64,000 nucleotides of DNA, taken from the NCBI RefSeq assembly GCF_000281045.1, contig NW_008246116.1, positions 288,255 to 352,254 of the forward strand, in the 5' to 3' direction. A program made the position numbers and the translations under genes. The notes below the pieces were generated by a model. It saw only the letters and a program-made list of their open reading frames with translations. It had not been told where the DNA came from and made no database searches. This DNA is from Saprolegnia diclina VS20 (lineage: Eukaryota; Oomycota; Saprolegniomycetes; Saprolegniales; Saprolegniaceae). Below, piece by piece: positions 34,184 to 43,691 of this stretch (its first letter is position 1; each line of letters opens with the position of its first letter).

Positions 34184-36028
34184 ATGAAGACGACGATGCT
34201 CCTCGGCGCGGCGCTCGCCGCGTGCGTGGCGCTGACTGGCGCCGACGTTGCGGCTGCGGCGACCGCGGCCTCCACCTCGTTTGACGCCAAGATGGCCGAG
34301 CAGGCCAAGAACCTCCACAAGTTCATGCCTGGCCCGACGGGTCCTGGCTTCAAGGACAAGGGCATGACGAACCAAGGAGATTTCGAGCAAATGGGCCGGT
34401 TTGGCATCCCCGACTTGAACAACCCGACGGCCGAAGACCTCACGGACCTCAACTTTGACACGGCGATCGCCGGCGATGCGTACGTGGCTGTCCTCTTCTA
34501 CGACCCGAACATGGACGACTTTGAGTTTGTCGGCTTGCATTGGGAGAAGGCAAGCATGGAGCTCCAGGAGAGCGGTCGGTCGTACACGTCGGCCTCGATT
34601 CGCATGGCGCGGTTCGACATTTCCGAGCCCGAGCACGGCGAGATTGCCGAGCTCTACCGCGTCGACAGCGACAAGCCGACGATGCTGCTCTTCAAAAATG
34701 GCTCGGTCGTGCAGCCGATCGACGCGCGCGGCGGCCACACGGAGATCCAAGCAATCATTCTCTCAGCGACACTGCCGGCCGTCACGCACATTACGTCGGA
34801 CGCCGAGCTCAAAAAGTGGAAGCGCCGCAAGGTGTTTCAGCACGCCAACATCAAGTTTCTCGCCGTCACCGACGACGACGCGTCATTGTCGTCGTTCGAG
34901 GCCGTCTGCCGCGAGATCAAGCGCCGCGCGCCGTGCGGCTACGTCTCGGACCGTTTGCTCCTTGGCGCGATTGACGTCGACGCCAACGCGCGCCATTTCC
35001 TCGTCCGCGATTTCGATGCGCCCCGCGTCATCCCGTATCTCGGCACCGCCTTCACCGCCAAAGATGCACTTGACATGGTCGCCAACTACGACATGCCATT
35101 GCTGACCGACCTCGGCGACAAGGACGAGTCCCGCGTCCGCAACTTTCTCTCGCACCCAAAGACATTCCGGCTCCTTGCATTCTTCAAGACCGAGGCCGCC
35201 AAAGCCGCCGCGACTCCGCACCTCGAGGCTGTCGGCAACGCCTTTGGCCGCGACCTCCTTGTCGCCTACACGGTGGAGGACCCGGAAGACGCCATGAACT
35301 TCGACTATCATTTCTGGGATGTCCCGAGCAACGAGCCAGCGATCCTCGTCGTACACATGCGACGTGACCGCAAGTACCTCTACGCTGGCGCCGACGCGCA
35401 CAGTGCCAACCAAATGCTGACGTTTGTCCAAAATGTACTGCGTGGCGACGTGCAGCCCAAGCTCAAGTCGCAGGCGGCGCCGACCCCCAACAACGGCGCG
35501 GTCCGTCTCCTTGTGACCAACTCGTTTGCAAAGGAAGTGTGGCAGGCGCCGCACCAAGACACACTGCTGCTATTGACGCGCAGCGACCGCCACGGCCCGT
35601 CGCAGTGGTTCACGCAGCAGCTCGACGTTTTCGCCAAGGTCTGGCGCCGTGAGAAGCGCGTCTTGGTGGCTCGCATGGACATGCAGCACAACGATCTGCT
35701 CGAGCTCAGCGACGACGAACTCGCAACGCTACCGAAGCTTCTCTACATTTCCCGGGAGGCCAAACGTACCAAGTCGCTCGGCGCCGCGATCCCGCAACTC
35801 TACCCGACGATGGACGAGCTACGCCAGTTTGTGCAAACGCACCAGAGCATGGATCTCGCGGTCGACGAGAAGGTCTGGGCGCGCGTGTACGCGGACGACC
35901 TCGAGCTCCTGCGCCAGCACCGCGAGGCGCAGGCTGCGAACACCGACATTGAGCACCCGGGCGACATTTTGAAGGAGATCGACGCCGAGATCCAAGCCAT
36001 GCAACACATGGCCAAGGACGAGTTGTAG
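34184..36028 (+). CDS. PDI-like ER protein without CxxC, ending KDEL
   Basis: Single exon of 614 aa. The signal peptide is MKTTMLLGAALAACVALTGA. Several thioredoxin-fold units follow, for example AYVAVLFYDPNMDDF then KPTMLLFKNGSVV in the first, HANIKFLAVTDDD in the second, and later TLLLLTRSDRHGPSQWF then LPKLLYISREAK. The usual CxxC position in the first unit is DPNM and no CxxC is seen in the others, so it should be a non-catalytic PDI relative (chaperone or scaffold). The C-terminus MAKDEL is a canonical ER-retention signal. The start at 34184 gives a clean signal peptide; the open frame extends upstream but without one. Confidence 0.9.
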   Translation: MKTTMLLGAALAACVALTGADVAAAATAASTSFDAKMAEQAKNLHKFMPGPTGPGFKDKGMTNQGDFEQMGRFGIPDLNNPTAEDLTDLNFDTAIAGDAYVAVLFYDPNMDDFEFVGLHWEKASMELQESGRSYTSASIRMARFDISEPEHGEIAELYRVDSDKPTMLLFKNGSVVQPIDARGGHTEIQAIILSATLPAVTHITSDAELKKWKRRKVFQHANIKFLAVTDDDASLSSFEAVCREIKRRAPCGYVSDRLLLGAIDVDANARHFLVRDFDAPRVIPYLGTAFTAKDALDMVANYDMPLLTDLGDKDESRVRNFLSHPKTFRLLAFFKTEAAKAAATPHLEAVGNAFGRDLLVAYTVEDPEDAMNFDYHFWDVPSNEPAILVVHMRRDRKYLYAGADAHSANQMLTFVQNVLRGDVQPKLKSQAAPTPNNGAVRLLVTNSFAKEVWQAPHQDTLLLLTRSDRHGPSQWFTQQLDVFAKVWRREKRVLVARMDMQHNDLLELSDDELATLPKLLYISREAKRTKSLGAAIPQLYPTMDELRQFVQTHQSMDLAVDEKVWARVYADDLELLRQHREAQAANTDIEHPGDILKEIDAEIQAMQHMAKDEL

Positions 36029-36881
36029 AGGGGTTGCATTACTACTTTCGGCTACTATAAATGACACATGTTTTGCACACTAAAGACAAGTTGTCTTCAT
36101 TCCGCTACGACTACGTAAGCTGTGCAGCGGCGCCGCGAGGTGGTTGTGGTGTCAAGGCGCCATATGAGCAAACCCACGGCGACCACAAGCAGCAGGTGGT
36201 GCTGCATTCACTTGTCGAGTCAGCATCTCACCAAGGATCTTGATCATCTCACTACCGCCACGCCCTTTGAGGTGTGGGATCCGCGACAGCGTCGTCATTG
36301 GTCTTGGTCGACCAAGAGAATCCGCATTTCATTCCTTGCCATCGACCCTCTGGACGCGTATGATAAGGCTGTTGCGCTACGCAGCGCCGTTCGCAGCATT
36401 GGTACACTGTGACCGATTCCGCTCCTGGCAACAACCAGAACGTGACACCAGACAGAGGGTGGCCGTACTCCGTAAACACCGGCTAGTGTACAGGCTACCG
36501 GCTTACAAAGCAGAACGGAAAGTGGCTGCTAAGCTACGTCTCCTCACTGCTGCCAAGGGCTGTATAGTCTCACACCAACGGGCTTCTCCGTAGGACTGCA
36601 AACACACATCGCCTTGTCCCGGCCTAGTGGTGTTGACGTGGGCAAGGTTCACACCCAGTGCCCACCACGACGCCTTGTACATTCATAGTGACGCCATCGC
36701 CTCCGCTTCGAGTTGCATTGGCGAGACGACGACGTCGGTGCCAAGCGCGCCTCGCGATCGAAAATGCATCGGCCAATCCCAATGGGCCAATCCGGCTGCC
36801 TCGATTTACGAACAAATGAAAGGACAATTTCTTCCATCGAAGGTTAAGGCGCCGACGAAACACAGAGCATTTCGAGTTCGC
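36029..36881. promoter_or_regulatory. Intergenic with paired CCAAT boxes before GH5-B
   Basis: 850 bp without a supported gene. CCAAT at 36773-36777 and 36787-36791 (GGCCAATCCCAATGGGCCAA) lie about 90-110 bp before the GH5-B ATG. Confidence 0.45.
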
Positions 36882-38963
36882 ATGCGGCGCGAGAGTAGCA
36901 TTCGGACGCCCACCGAGGGCGACTACGCGCAGCCGACGTACCTCGATGACAAGCCCGACGTCACGGTGTACCGCGAGTCCGACATGACAGCGCGCGAGTC
37001 CATCATGGACGAGCTGCCGGCGATTCGCCTCACGCACAACGAGTCGGCGCGGAGTTTCAAGGGCCGCTACCGGGTACTGGCGTTGTATCTCCGCATGGTG
37101 TTCACGCTGCATGGCATTAGGTGTGGCCTGGTGTCCTCCTCCTTCTCGGGCTCACGGCCGTCGCCGCGGTGCTCATGGTCTACTTTGCCGACCAACAGCG
37201 CACGTCGATGCTCGATATCCGGCTCGCGGTTCAGATGCGCGAGTACAAGATGCGTCAGATCGACACGGGCTTGACGTCGGGGTCGGGCGCCGGCTTGCCG
37301 CCTCTGGTTGATACCGACGGGACCGTCAACAACCCCCAAGTGTACCCACCGCAGAGTACGCGCCTCTTTGATTGTGCAATGTGGCGATACTTCGATTTCT
37401 AGCGTGCAAGCTGCCCAACTATGTGAGCAAGAACAACAAGATTTACGCGGTCGCGCCCAATGGCACGGAAGTTCCACTGGGGATCAAGGGTCTCAACTGG
37501 TACATACTCGAATGTTGCGAATAATTGGCATTTGATTTCGGACTCTAGGTTTGGCATGGAAACGTAAGCTTCGTTGCGCCCTTTATTCCTCGATAGCACT
37601 GGCATTGATGGCGCACGCTTACTAGTGGGCAAGCGATTCCGTTTGGTCTCTGGACCAACGACAAGAACGGCACGACGGCGGTACGCTCCCACTTTTGAGT
37701 TTCAAATTATCGACTTGATACAAATCCTGTAGTTTCAAGTGGCCGAATTCCTCGTGACCAACAAGATCAATAGCATTCGACTGCCCGTGTGCATTCAGAG
37801 CATCGTCAACAACATCCAGCCGAACAAGAATCTCATCAACTCGGCCGAGAACCGCGCGCTGGACGTGTCGTCGTATATGGCGCTGCTCAAAAGCATCATT
37901 TCCACGCTCGCGTACCGTCGCATTTCGGTGCTTATTTCACTGCATACGCTCACGCCAACCGACTCGGGCGGCGCGTGGTTCAGCGACGCGGTCCCTGTCG
38001 AGATGGTGCGTCGCGTTCGATTTCATTATTCTATTATTTCGCATTTTTGATGTTTTTCGATCGCATTAGTTTATGACAGCGGTCGACCTGCTCACAACCA
38101 ACCTCTGCAACGACAAGTACTGGAACATCATTGGCCTTGATGTCAAGAACGAGCCGCACCTCTCGACATGGGGCGACGACGGCCCCAAAGATTTCCGCAA
38201 CGGCGCCACCGACATTAGCCACCGGATGCTCAAAGGCTGCCCCAACTGGCTCGCGTTTGTCGAAGGAATTGTCAACATGGGCCAACCCGTCTCGTTCAAC
38301 GGCGTCGCCATGACGTACAACGACTGGTGGGGCGGCGGTCTCCAAGCAGCCGGCGCCAAGCCCGTCGTGCTCAACACCGCGCACAAGGTATGTCACCTTA
38401 ACTTCTTGTCCATCATAACCGACGTCGGGGGTAGGTGGTGTACGCGCCGCACTATTACACCCCTGCCGTGTACCCCCAAGCGTATCTCTACGGCGGAGGC
38501 ACATCTGGGCCGGGCGGCATCATCACCAAGTACGTTTCTTTCCATATCGACGCGACGAAGACACATCAACGCTAGCTACGTCGAGCTCTCGGACGCCGAC
38601 CTCCGACTGCGGGTTTCGGGCACCATGGAAGTCATGTTTGGCCACTTGGCCAAGACCCATGACGCAGCGATCGTCCTCGGCGAGTTTGGCGGCCTCTACG
38701 CCTCTGACGCGCACCCACAGCGCACCACCAAGCGCTGCACCGACTATACGATCGAAGCGATGTTGCAACCGGGCTACTCGGGCGGGTACGTCTGGAGCTT
38801 GAACCCCGAAAGCGCATACCAGTTCAACCCCGCGGACGTCGCGGGCACGTTCACCGAGGGCGTTGTCCAGATCGACTGGCGTACGGCCAATCTACCCTTC
38901 GTCCAAGGCATGCAGGCCATGGACGCGCTCGCAGACCTTCGGCTCTTTCCGTGCTTTTCCTAA
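36882..38963 (+). CDS. Membrane-anchored GH5-family glycoside hydrolase B
   Basis: Nine exons give 555 aa: 36882-37073, 37121-37355, 37403-37499, 37549-37563, 37626-37680, 37733-38005, 38070-38387, 38435-38529 and 38576-38963. Exon 4 is only 15 nt. A 64-residue cytosolic region precedes a type II anchor (VWPGVLLLLGLTAVAAVLMV). The GH5 domain keeps the catalytic set: SLHTLTPTDSGG; Glu in VKNEPHLSTWG; YAPHYY; Glu in IVLGEFGGLY; GGYVWSLNPES. The intron after the anchor start is shared in position with GH5-A (both resume at VWPG). It is convergent with GH5-C. Role as for GH5-A: surface beta-glucan hydrolysis, substrate unproven. Confidence 0.93.
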
Positions 38964-39554
38964 GTCCCCAAATTTACTGCATTTCTCTTTACGAAATCAA
39001 AGCTCTTTAGCACAGGTCCATGCTCGTCGTTCAGCTGCAAATGACCCGGACGACGGCAGCGGGCGTCAGAGCACCTGGAGCCTGTCACGCAATGCTCGCC
39101 TGGTGTCGTGTCCGACGACACGAGCTAGCGGACGCACGAGCCATCAGCGAGCGAGTCGACCTTGGATTCTATCTCTGTCCAGTAGCGTGCGTCCGACAGC
39201 CGCACATCGTGCCAACTCGGCTGCTGCTCGTTGCATTTGTTGTTTCAACTTGATATTAAAGTGGATAGATAGATTCTTGATACAGTGCGAGCCACCATGC
39301 ATCGGCCTCCGATGCATCCGCGGCGACCTTGGACGTCTCTCATCCTATTCGCCATGTGCCAACGTCCTTCTGTCAAGCATGCTCGTAGCAATGGGTTGAA
39401 GCCGAGTGCACCGCTGTTGTCTCCGTTGCCTCAACTCGGCATCGTAGTCGCTACCAAGACGACCCTCGACCAAGAGGGACACGCAAGTTTGCGGAGTTAT
39501 GCAGGAGTTAGTAAATTCTCATCACGCGAATACGTGGAATATCGACGTGCGACT
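38964..39554. other. Intergenic spacer between convergent GH5 genes
   Basis: 590 bp between the 3' ends of GH5-B and GH5-C. No gene recognised. Confidence 0.5.
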
Positions 39555-41252
39555 TTATCGCGGGTCGCACGTGACAAAGCCGAGGTCCGGCATGTCGTTC
39601 ATCTTGGTCGTCGCCGCGAGCTGGTTGGGGTTCGCCGCGCGCCACGTCGAGTCGAGAAGGCCGCCCGACTGCGGGATCGTCGAGTTGGGGCCCGGGTGCG
39701 GCCAGCTCTGGTCCGGGTTGAGCGCGTACCAAAAGCCACCAGCGATCGGCTTGGTGCCACTCGTCATGCGGTTGATGATGCAATCAATGACGCGCGACGC
39801 CGTGCTCTTTGGGTACAGGTCGTCCGTGCCGTAGAGACCTCCAAAGTACGAGAGCACGACCGGCGCCGTCGTCGACGTCAGAATCCCCGTAAACATCTTG
39901 GCCATCGCGTCATCAACCGACGCTTGGAGCGAAGACGCGTCGGGAAACTCCGTGTAGGACGAGAGGAGCGAGAGCCCTTTCGACTCTTTGAAAAAGTAGG
40001 GCTGTGGGTAGAGCGACGGCGTCCAGAACGGCGGCGCGTACACGACCTTGTTGGGCGTCGAGAGCTTGATCGGCGACTGCACCGCCGACGTCAGCGACGC
40101 ACCGGGCCAGTCGGTGACGGTCTTGGCCGCGTCGCCCGAGCCAAACTTGGACGACGTTGTCATGCCCTGGACAAACACGAGCCACTGCGGGCACGCCTTG
40201 AGGATCGCGTTGCCCACTTTGGTCGCAAAGCTGCTCCAGTTGGTCTTGTCGTCGCCGTCCCACTGCCCGGACGCACCCGCGGGCACGTCCTTGACGTCAA
40301 TGCCAACGACGTTCCAGTGCTTGGCGTTGCACATGGCGGTCGCGAGGCCTTGCACGGCGAGCTCGTACTGCGCGAGCTTGACGTTGATGTTCTCCCACCC
40401 GTTGCCCTGCAGGTCGTCCGACGAGTTTCGCAGCGACCAGTCCGTGACCGACCGGTCCGTCTGGTTGAGATCGGCGTCCGACCGCGTGTTAAAGTCAAAG
40501 ACGACCGCGATTTGGAATTGACCGAGGCCTTCTGCGAGCGCCGTGAGCACTTGGATGTAGCGATTCAAGGACGCGAGCGCGCGCTGCGAGTTGGTGTTGA
40601 AGTTGGTCTTGACCATAATGTTGCGCGCCGTTGCATCCACATTGATCGGGAAGCGCACCGCATTGAAGCCATTCTTGGACAAGAACGAGCCGATTTGGTA
40701 CTACAGACCAAAACGCAGTATGAGTGCCACGATCATGCTGTATGGTGGCACACGTACGAGCGTGTTGCCGTCGCGGGCGCCGTCCCAAAGCCCCGTGATC
40801 ACGTGGTCGTAGCCTTCCATGCCACGCCAGTTGACGCCCTTGAACACGAGCGGCTTGTTGCTCGACGGCGTCTGCATGATGATCTGGTTGTTGTTGGTGA
40901 CATAGTTGATTTGCGCGCAGCCCTTGTCGGCGTACTCGGTCGGGTTGGTCACCGATAGCGGCAGCGCCGACGAGTTCGTCGTCGTGCCCGAGCCGTCCGT
41001 GATCGTCGTGCCCGAGCCGTAGATGAGCGCGAGGTCCGCGTTGTTGGGCTGGCGGTTGAGCATGTCCTGGTGCGACGTGACGCCCCAGTAGCTCAGCCCG
41101 CCGATGGCGCCGAGGATACCGACCGTGAGCACAAGCGCGCCGGGCCACACGGACCGACGGCCGCCGAACTTCTGCTTCCGGCGGACGCTCTTGCCGTCGC
41201 CGACGTCGGCGGCCGTCTCGGGCACAGCCATGATATCCTCCGACGGTCGCAT
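39555..41252 (-). CDS. Membrane-anchored GH5-like pseudoenzyme C (catalytic residues lost)
   Basis: Two exons (40758-41252 and 39555-40700; intron 57 nt) give 546 aa. The architecture equals GH5-A and -B: basic cytosolic N-terminus, type II anchor (VWPGALVLTVGILGAIGGLS), CAQINYVTNN segment, KGVNW and a GH5 fold. Key positions differ from both paralogs. LKNEP/VKNEP is VKDVP, so the acid/base Glu becomes Val and the Asn becomes Asp. YAPHYY is YAPPFW. VLGEFGGLY is VLSYFGGLY, so the nucleophile Glu becomes Tyr. DFHTL is DFNTR. The frame is intact with strong codon bias, so the protein is maintained, probably as a carbohydrate-binding or regulatory paralog. It has one intron against six and eight in the active-looking paralogs. 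Some alignment uncertainty remains around the DVP insertion. Confidence 0.92.
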
Positions 41253-42602
41253 GCTGCTCGTCTGTTGCCGACGTGGAAAATTCGATTCTAATTATTTTAA
41301 TCGCGTCGCACTCTGGTCCAAACGCTTTCTTTTTTTGTTTTGCGTGCGTGCGTCTATGTAATCCGCCTCAGAATAAAATGTTGGAATTAAATGACGCGTC
41401 CGCCTTCTATTTTATGACGCCGATTTGTTCGAATGCGATGTGACTTGCTTTCAGTATGCAAACTTCGAATCGTAGAGGGCCGGAAGAGATCCATACGTTA
41501 ACCAAGTACGCGACCCTGCATAAAAATTGGCGCCGGTACAACCTCTCAAAACGCATATCGCACAGAACACTGCGTCTAATTGGACGCAACCAGTCGAGCT
41601 ACTCGGATTTTTGACGCGATGGCTGATAGAGCAGCAGGAATCTTGGCCCTGCAGAGGTCGGTGGCTTGGTCACGCGATGCGACGCACGGTCAACAACCGT
41701 GCGCGTCGTGCCACACTCCAAATGCAGATATTTCAAGCGGGTTGTTCGAATAATTTCGAGACCTTCTCTCGTTCTGTACTGCGTCGTGACAAGGCGTCCC
41801 GCGCAAATCGCATTGCTTGTTGTAGTGTACATGGGTCCGCAAGGCCACGCAACGCCTTGGCGAAATGTTCCATGTGCACACGTCGTCGTCGTCTCGAGCT
41901 CGCTGAGGGTCGAGGCACTCGCCTTCAAGTTTGAGAACTGGCAAGGTGACTAGCTGCATATATGGAGTGAAAATAGAAAAAGCAACGAGCCAGCAAGTTG
42001 CACAGGATCTCGTCCGAGCTCGCTGCTGAGACCGCATTTGTATCGTGCTGAGTGGAGATTCGTGATGCACTTCAGATATCCGCTCTCGGGTCAGCTGCTC
42101 GGATCGTACACACTGACGCGGTGATGTGTAGCGTGGTTGCGAGATGTCCATCTTTGAGAGTTGGTAGCCGATGAATCTCGCGGACTCGACTTTCGAAAGT
42201 TGCGTGGAAACAGCCTCGCCACCTCACGCGACCTCTGAGATTGCATATCCGCGGGGTCATTGCGGTGTAATGAGCGCCAGAGCCTGTCACGCTGTGGACC
42301 CTGCGACAAGCACACGATCCGCTCCTGTCCAACACCGACCCCTTCCCTTGCTGCATCACGACCAAACCAGTGATTAATAGTTCCTGCACTCTCTTGTTCG
42401 TGGTAAATAGAAGAGGTACGACTAGCATGTAATAAGTCCCCTCTTTCTGCGCTTGCGATACCTGTACATGCGTTGACACGCAAGAAGCTTGCCATGCGCT
42501 GGCACCGTGAGCTAATTTCCCACGGGCGGTATTTCCCACGATGTGGGAAATCCCATCGGCGTGAGACACGTTATCCGGATGTACAGGTTGGATTGAGGCG
42601 CG
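41253..42602. other. Intergenic, 1.35 kb
   Basis: No supported gene. TTATCCGGAT at 42571-42580 lies 23-32 bp before the Myb gene ATG and matches the element seen before REV1, RING2 and the PA/CBS pair. Confidence 0.5.
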
Positions 42603-43691
42603 ATGGCGATGGCTTGGACGAGCGCCGCCGACGACCGCCTCGTCGCCCTTGTCGCCGCGCTCGGGCCGCGCTGGAGCACCATCAGTGAGCGCATGGAAAT
42701 AGGTGCGTGGGACGTGCACGGTTGGCTTGGCGTCAAACACGCAACGTAGAGGGCCATCACTGGTCGCGCAAGCAGTGTCGGGAGCGCTACGTCCACCACG
42801 TCGATCCGACGCTCACGACGAGCGCGTGGAGCGACGACGAAGACGCAGCACTGCGCCGCGCCTACGCGCAGTTTGCCGTGGACCCTGCCAAGGTACCACA
42901 AACGTCTGCGACGACACGAGTTGGAATGCACGGGATAGGTGCCTTGGACGCTCGTGGCAGCGGCGCTGCCTCGACGCCGCAGTGTCGAGCACGTGCGCTA
43001 CCGGTGGCAGCAAATGACGCGTCCACGGTGCGCCAAGCGCAAGCGGAATCAGGTACCGTGGAGCGAGAGCGAAGACGCGACGCTCGCCCAACTCGTGGCG
43101 CGGGATGCGCCGTCCTGGCTGCACGTGGCCGCCAACTTGCCGGGGCGCACGGACCTCCAGTGCCGACAGCATTGGAATCAAGTGCTGCAACCAACTCTGA
43201 AAAAAGGCAAGAATACGTGGTCTCCGGAGGACGACGCGCTTCTGCGGGCCAAGGTCGCCGAGCTCGGGTCCGCCTGGACAGAGGTGCGAGTAGTGTCCTC
43301 TCCACCGGACCGTTTGCCATTGCATTCGCAGATTGCCAAGAGCTTTCCTGGTCGACTCGGCAAGCAGTGTCGCGAGCGCTACCGCAACCACGCCGACCCT
43401 TCGTTGACCAAGGTATTTGACGCCACAACCATCGGTGACTTACTTACGTGGCAGGCGCCCTGGACATCCCAAGACGACGATGCGCTGCAAGCTGCGTACA
43501 CGACGTACCCGCAGCAGTGGGCCCGCATCGCCGAGCTTCTGCCGGGTACATTCCTATGTTGATGTAAATGTGCAACACACACACGACACGCAGGCCGCTC
43601 AGAAAATGCGATTAAGAATCACTGGTATGCGCTGCAACCGGCACAGCCAGCGGCGCGACGGACCCGAGCGGACAGCCGTACGCCGCCGTGA
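42603..43691 (+). CDS. Myb-like DNA-binding protein with five SANT/Myb repeats
   Basis: Exons 42603-42702, 42750-42892, 42939-43283, 43332-43412, 43455-43545 and 43594-43691 close to 285 aa. Almost the whole protein is Myb repeats: AWTSAADDRLVALV..RWSTI..KQCRERY; AWSDDEDAALRRAY; VPWSESEDATLAQLV..RTDLQCRQHW; TWSPEDDALLRAKV..LGKQCRERYRNH; and PWTSQDDDALQAAY..ENAIKNHWYAL. The spaced tryptophans and the R..QCRERY / IKNHW recognition helices are typical of c-Myb/SNAPc4-type factors. Role: sequence-specific nuclear DNA binding. The last exon overlaps, on the opposite strand, the coding end of REV1 by 80 nt (43612-43691). TTATCCGGAT lies just upstream. Confidence 0.9.

Noticed and set aside
39285..40958. 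557-codon open frame on the plus strand opposite GH5-C
   Set aside because: Same antisense effect. The translation is Arg-rich nonsense and the minus strand carries the GH5 paralog.
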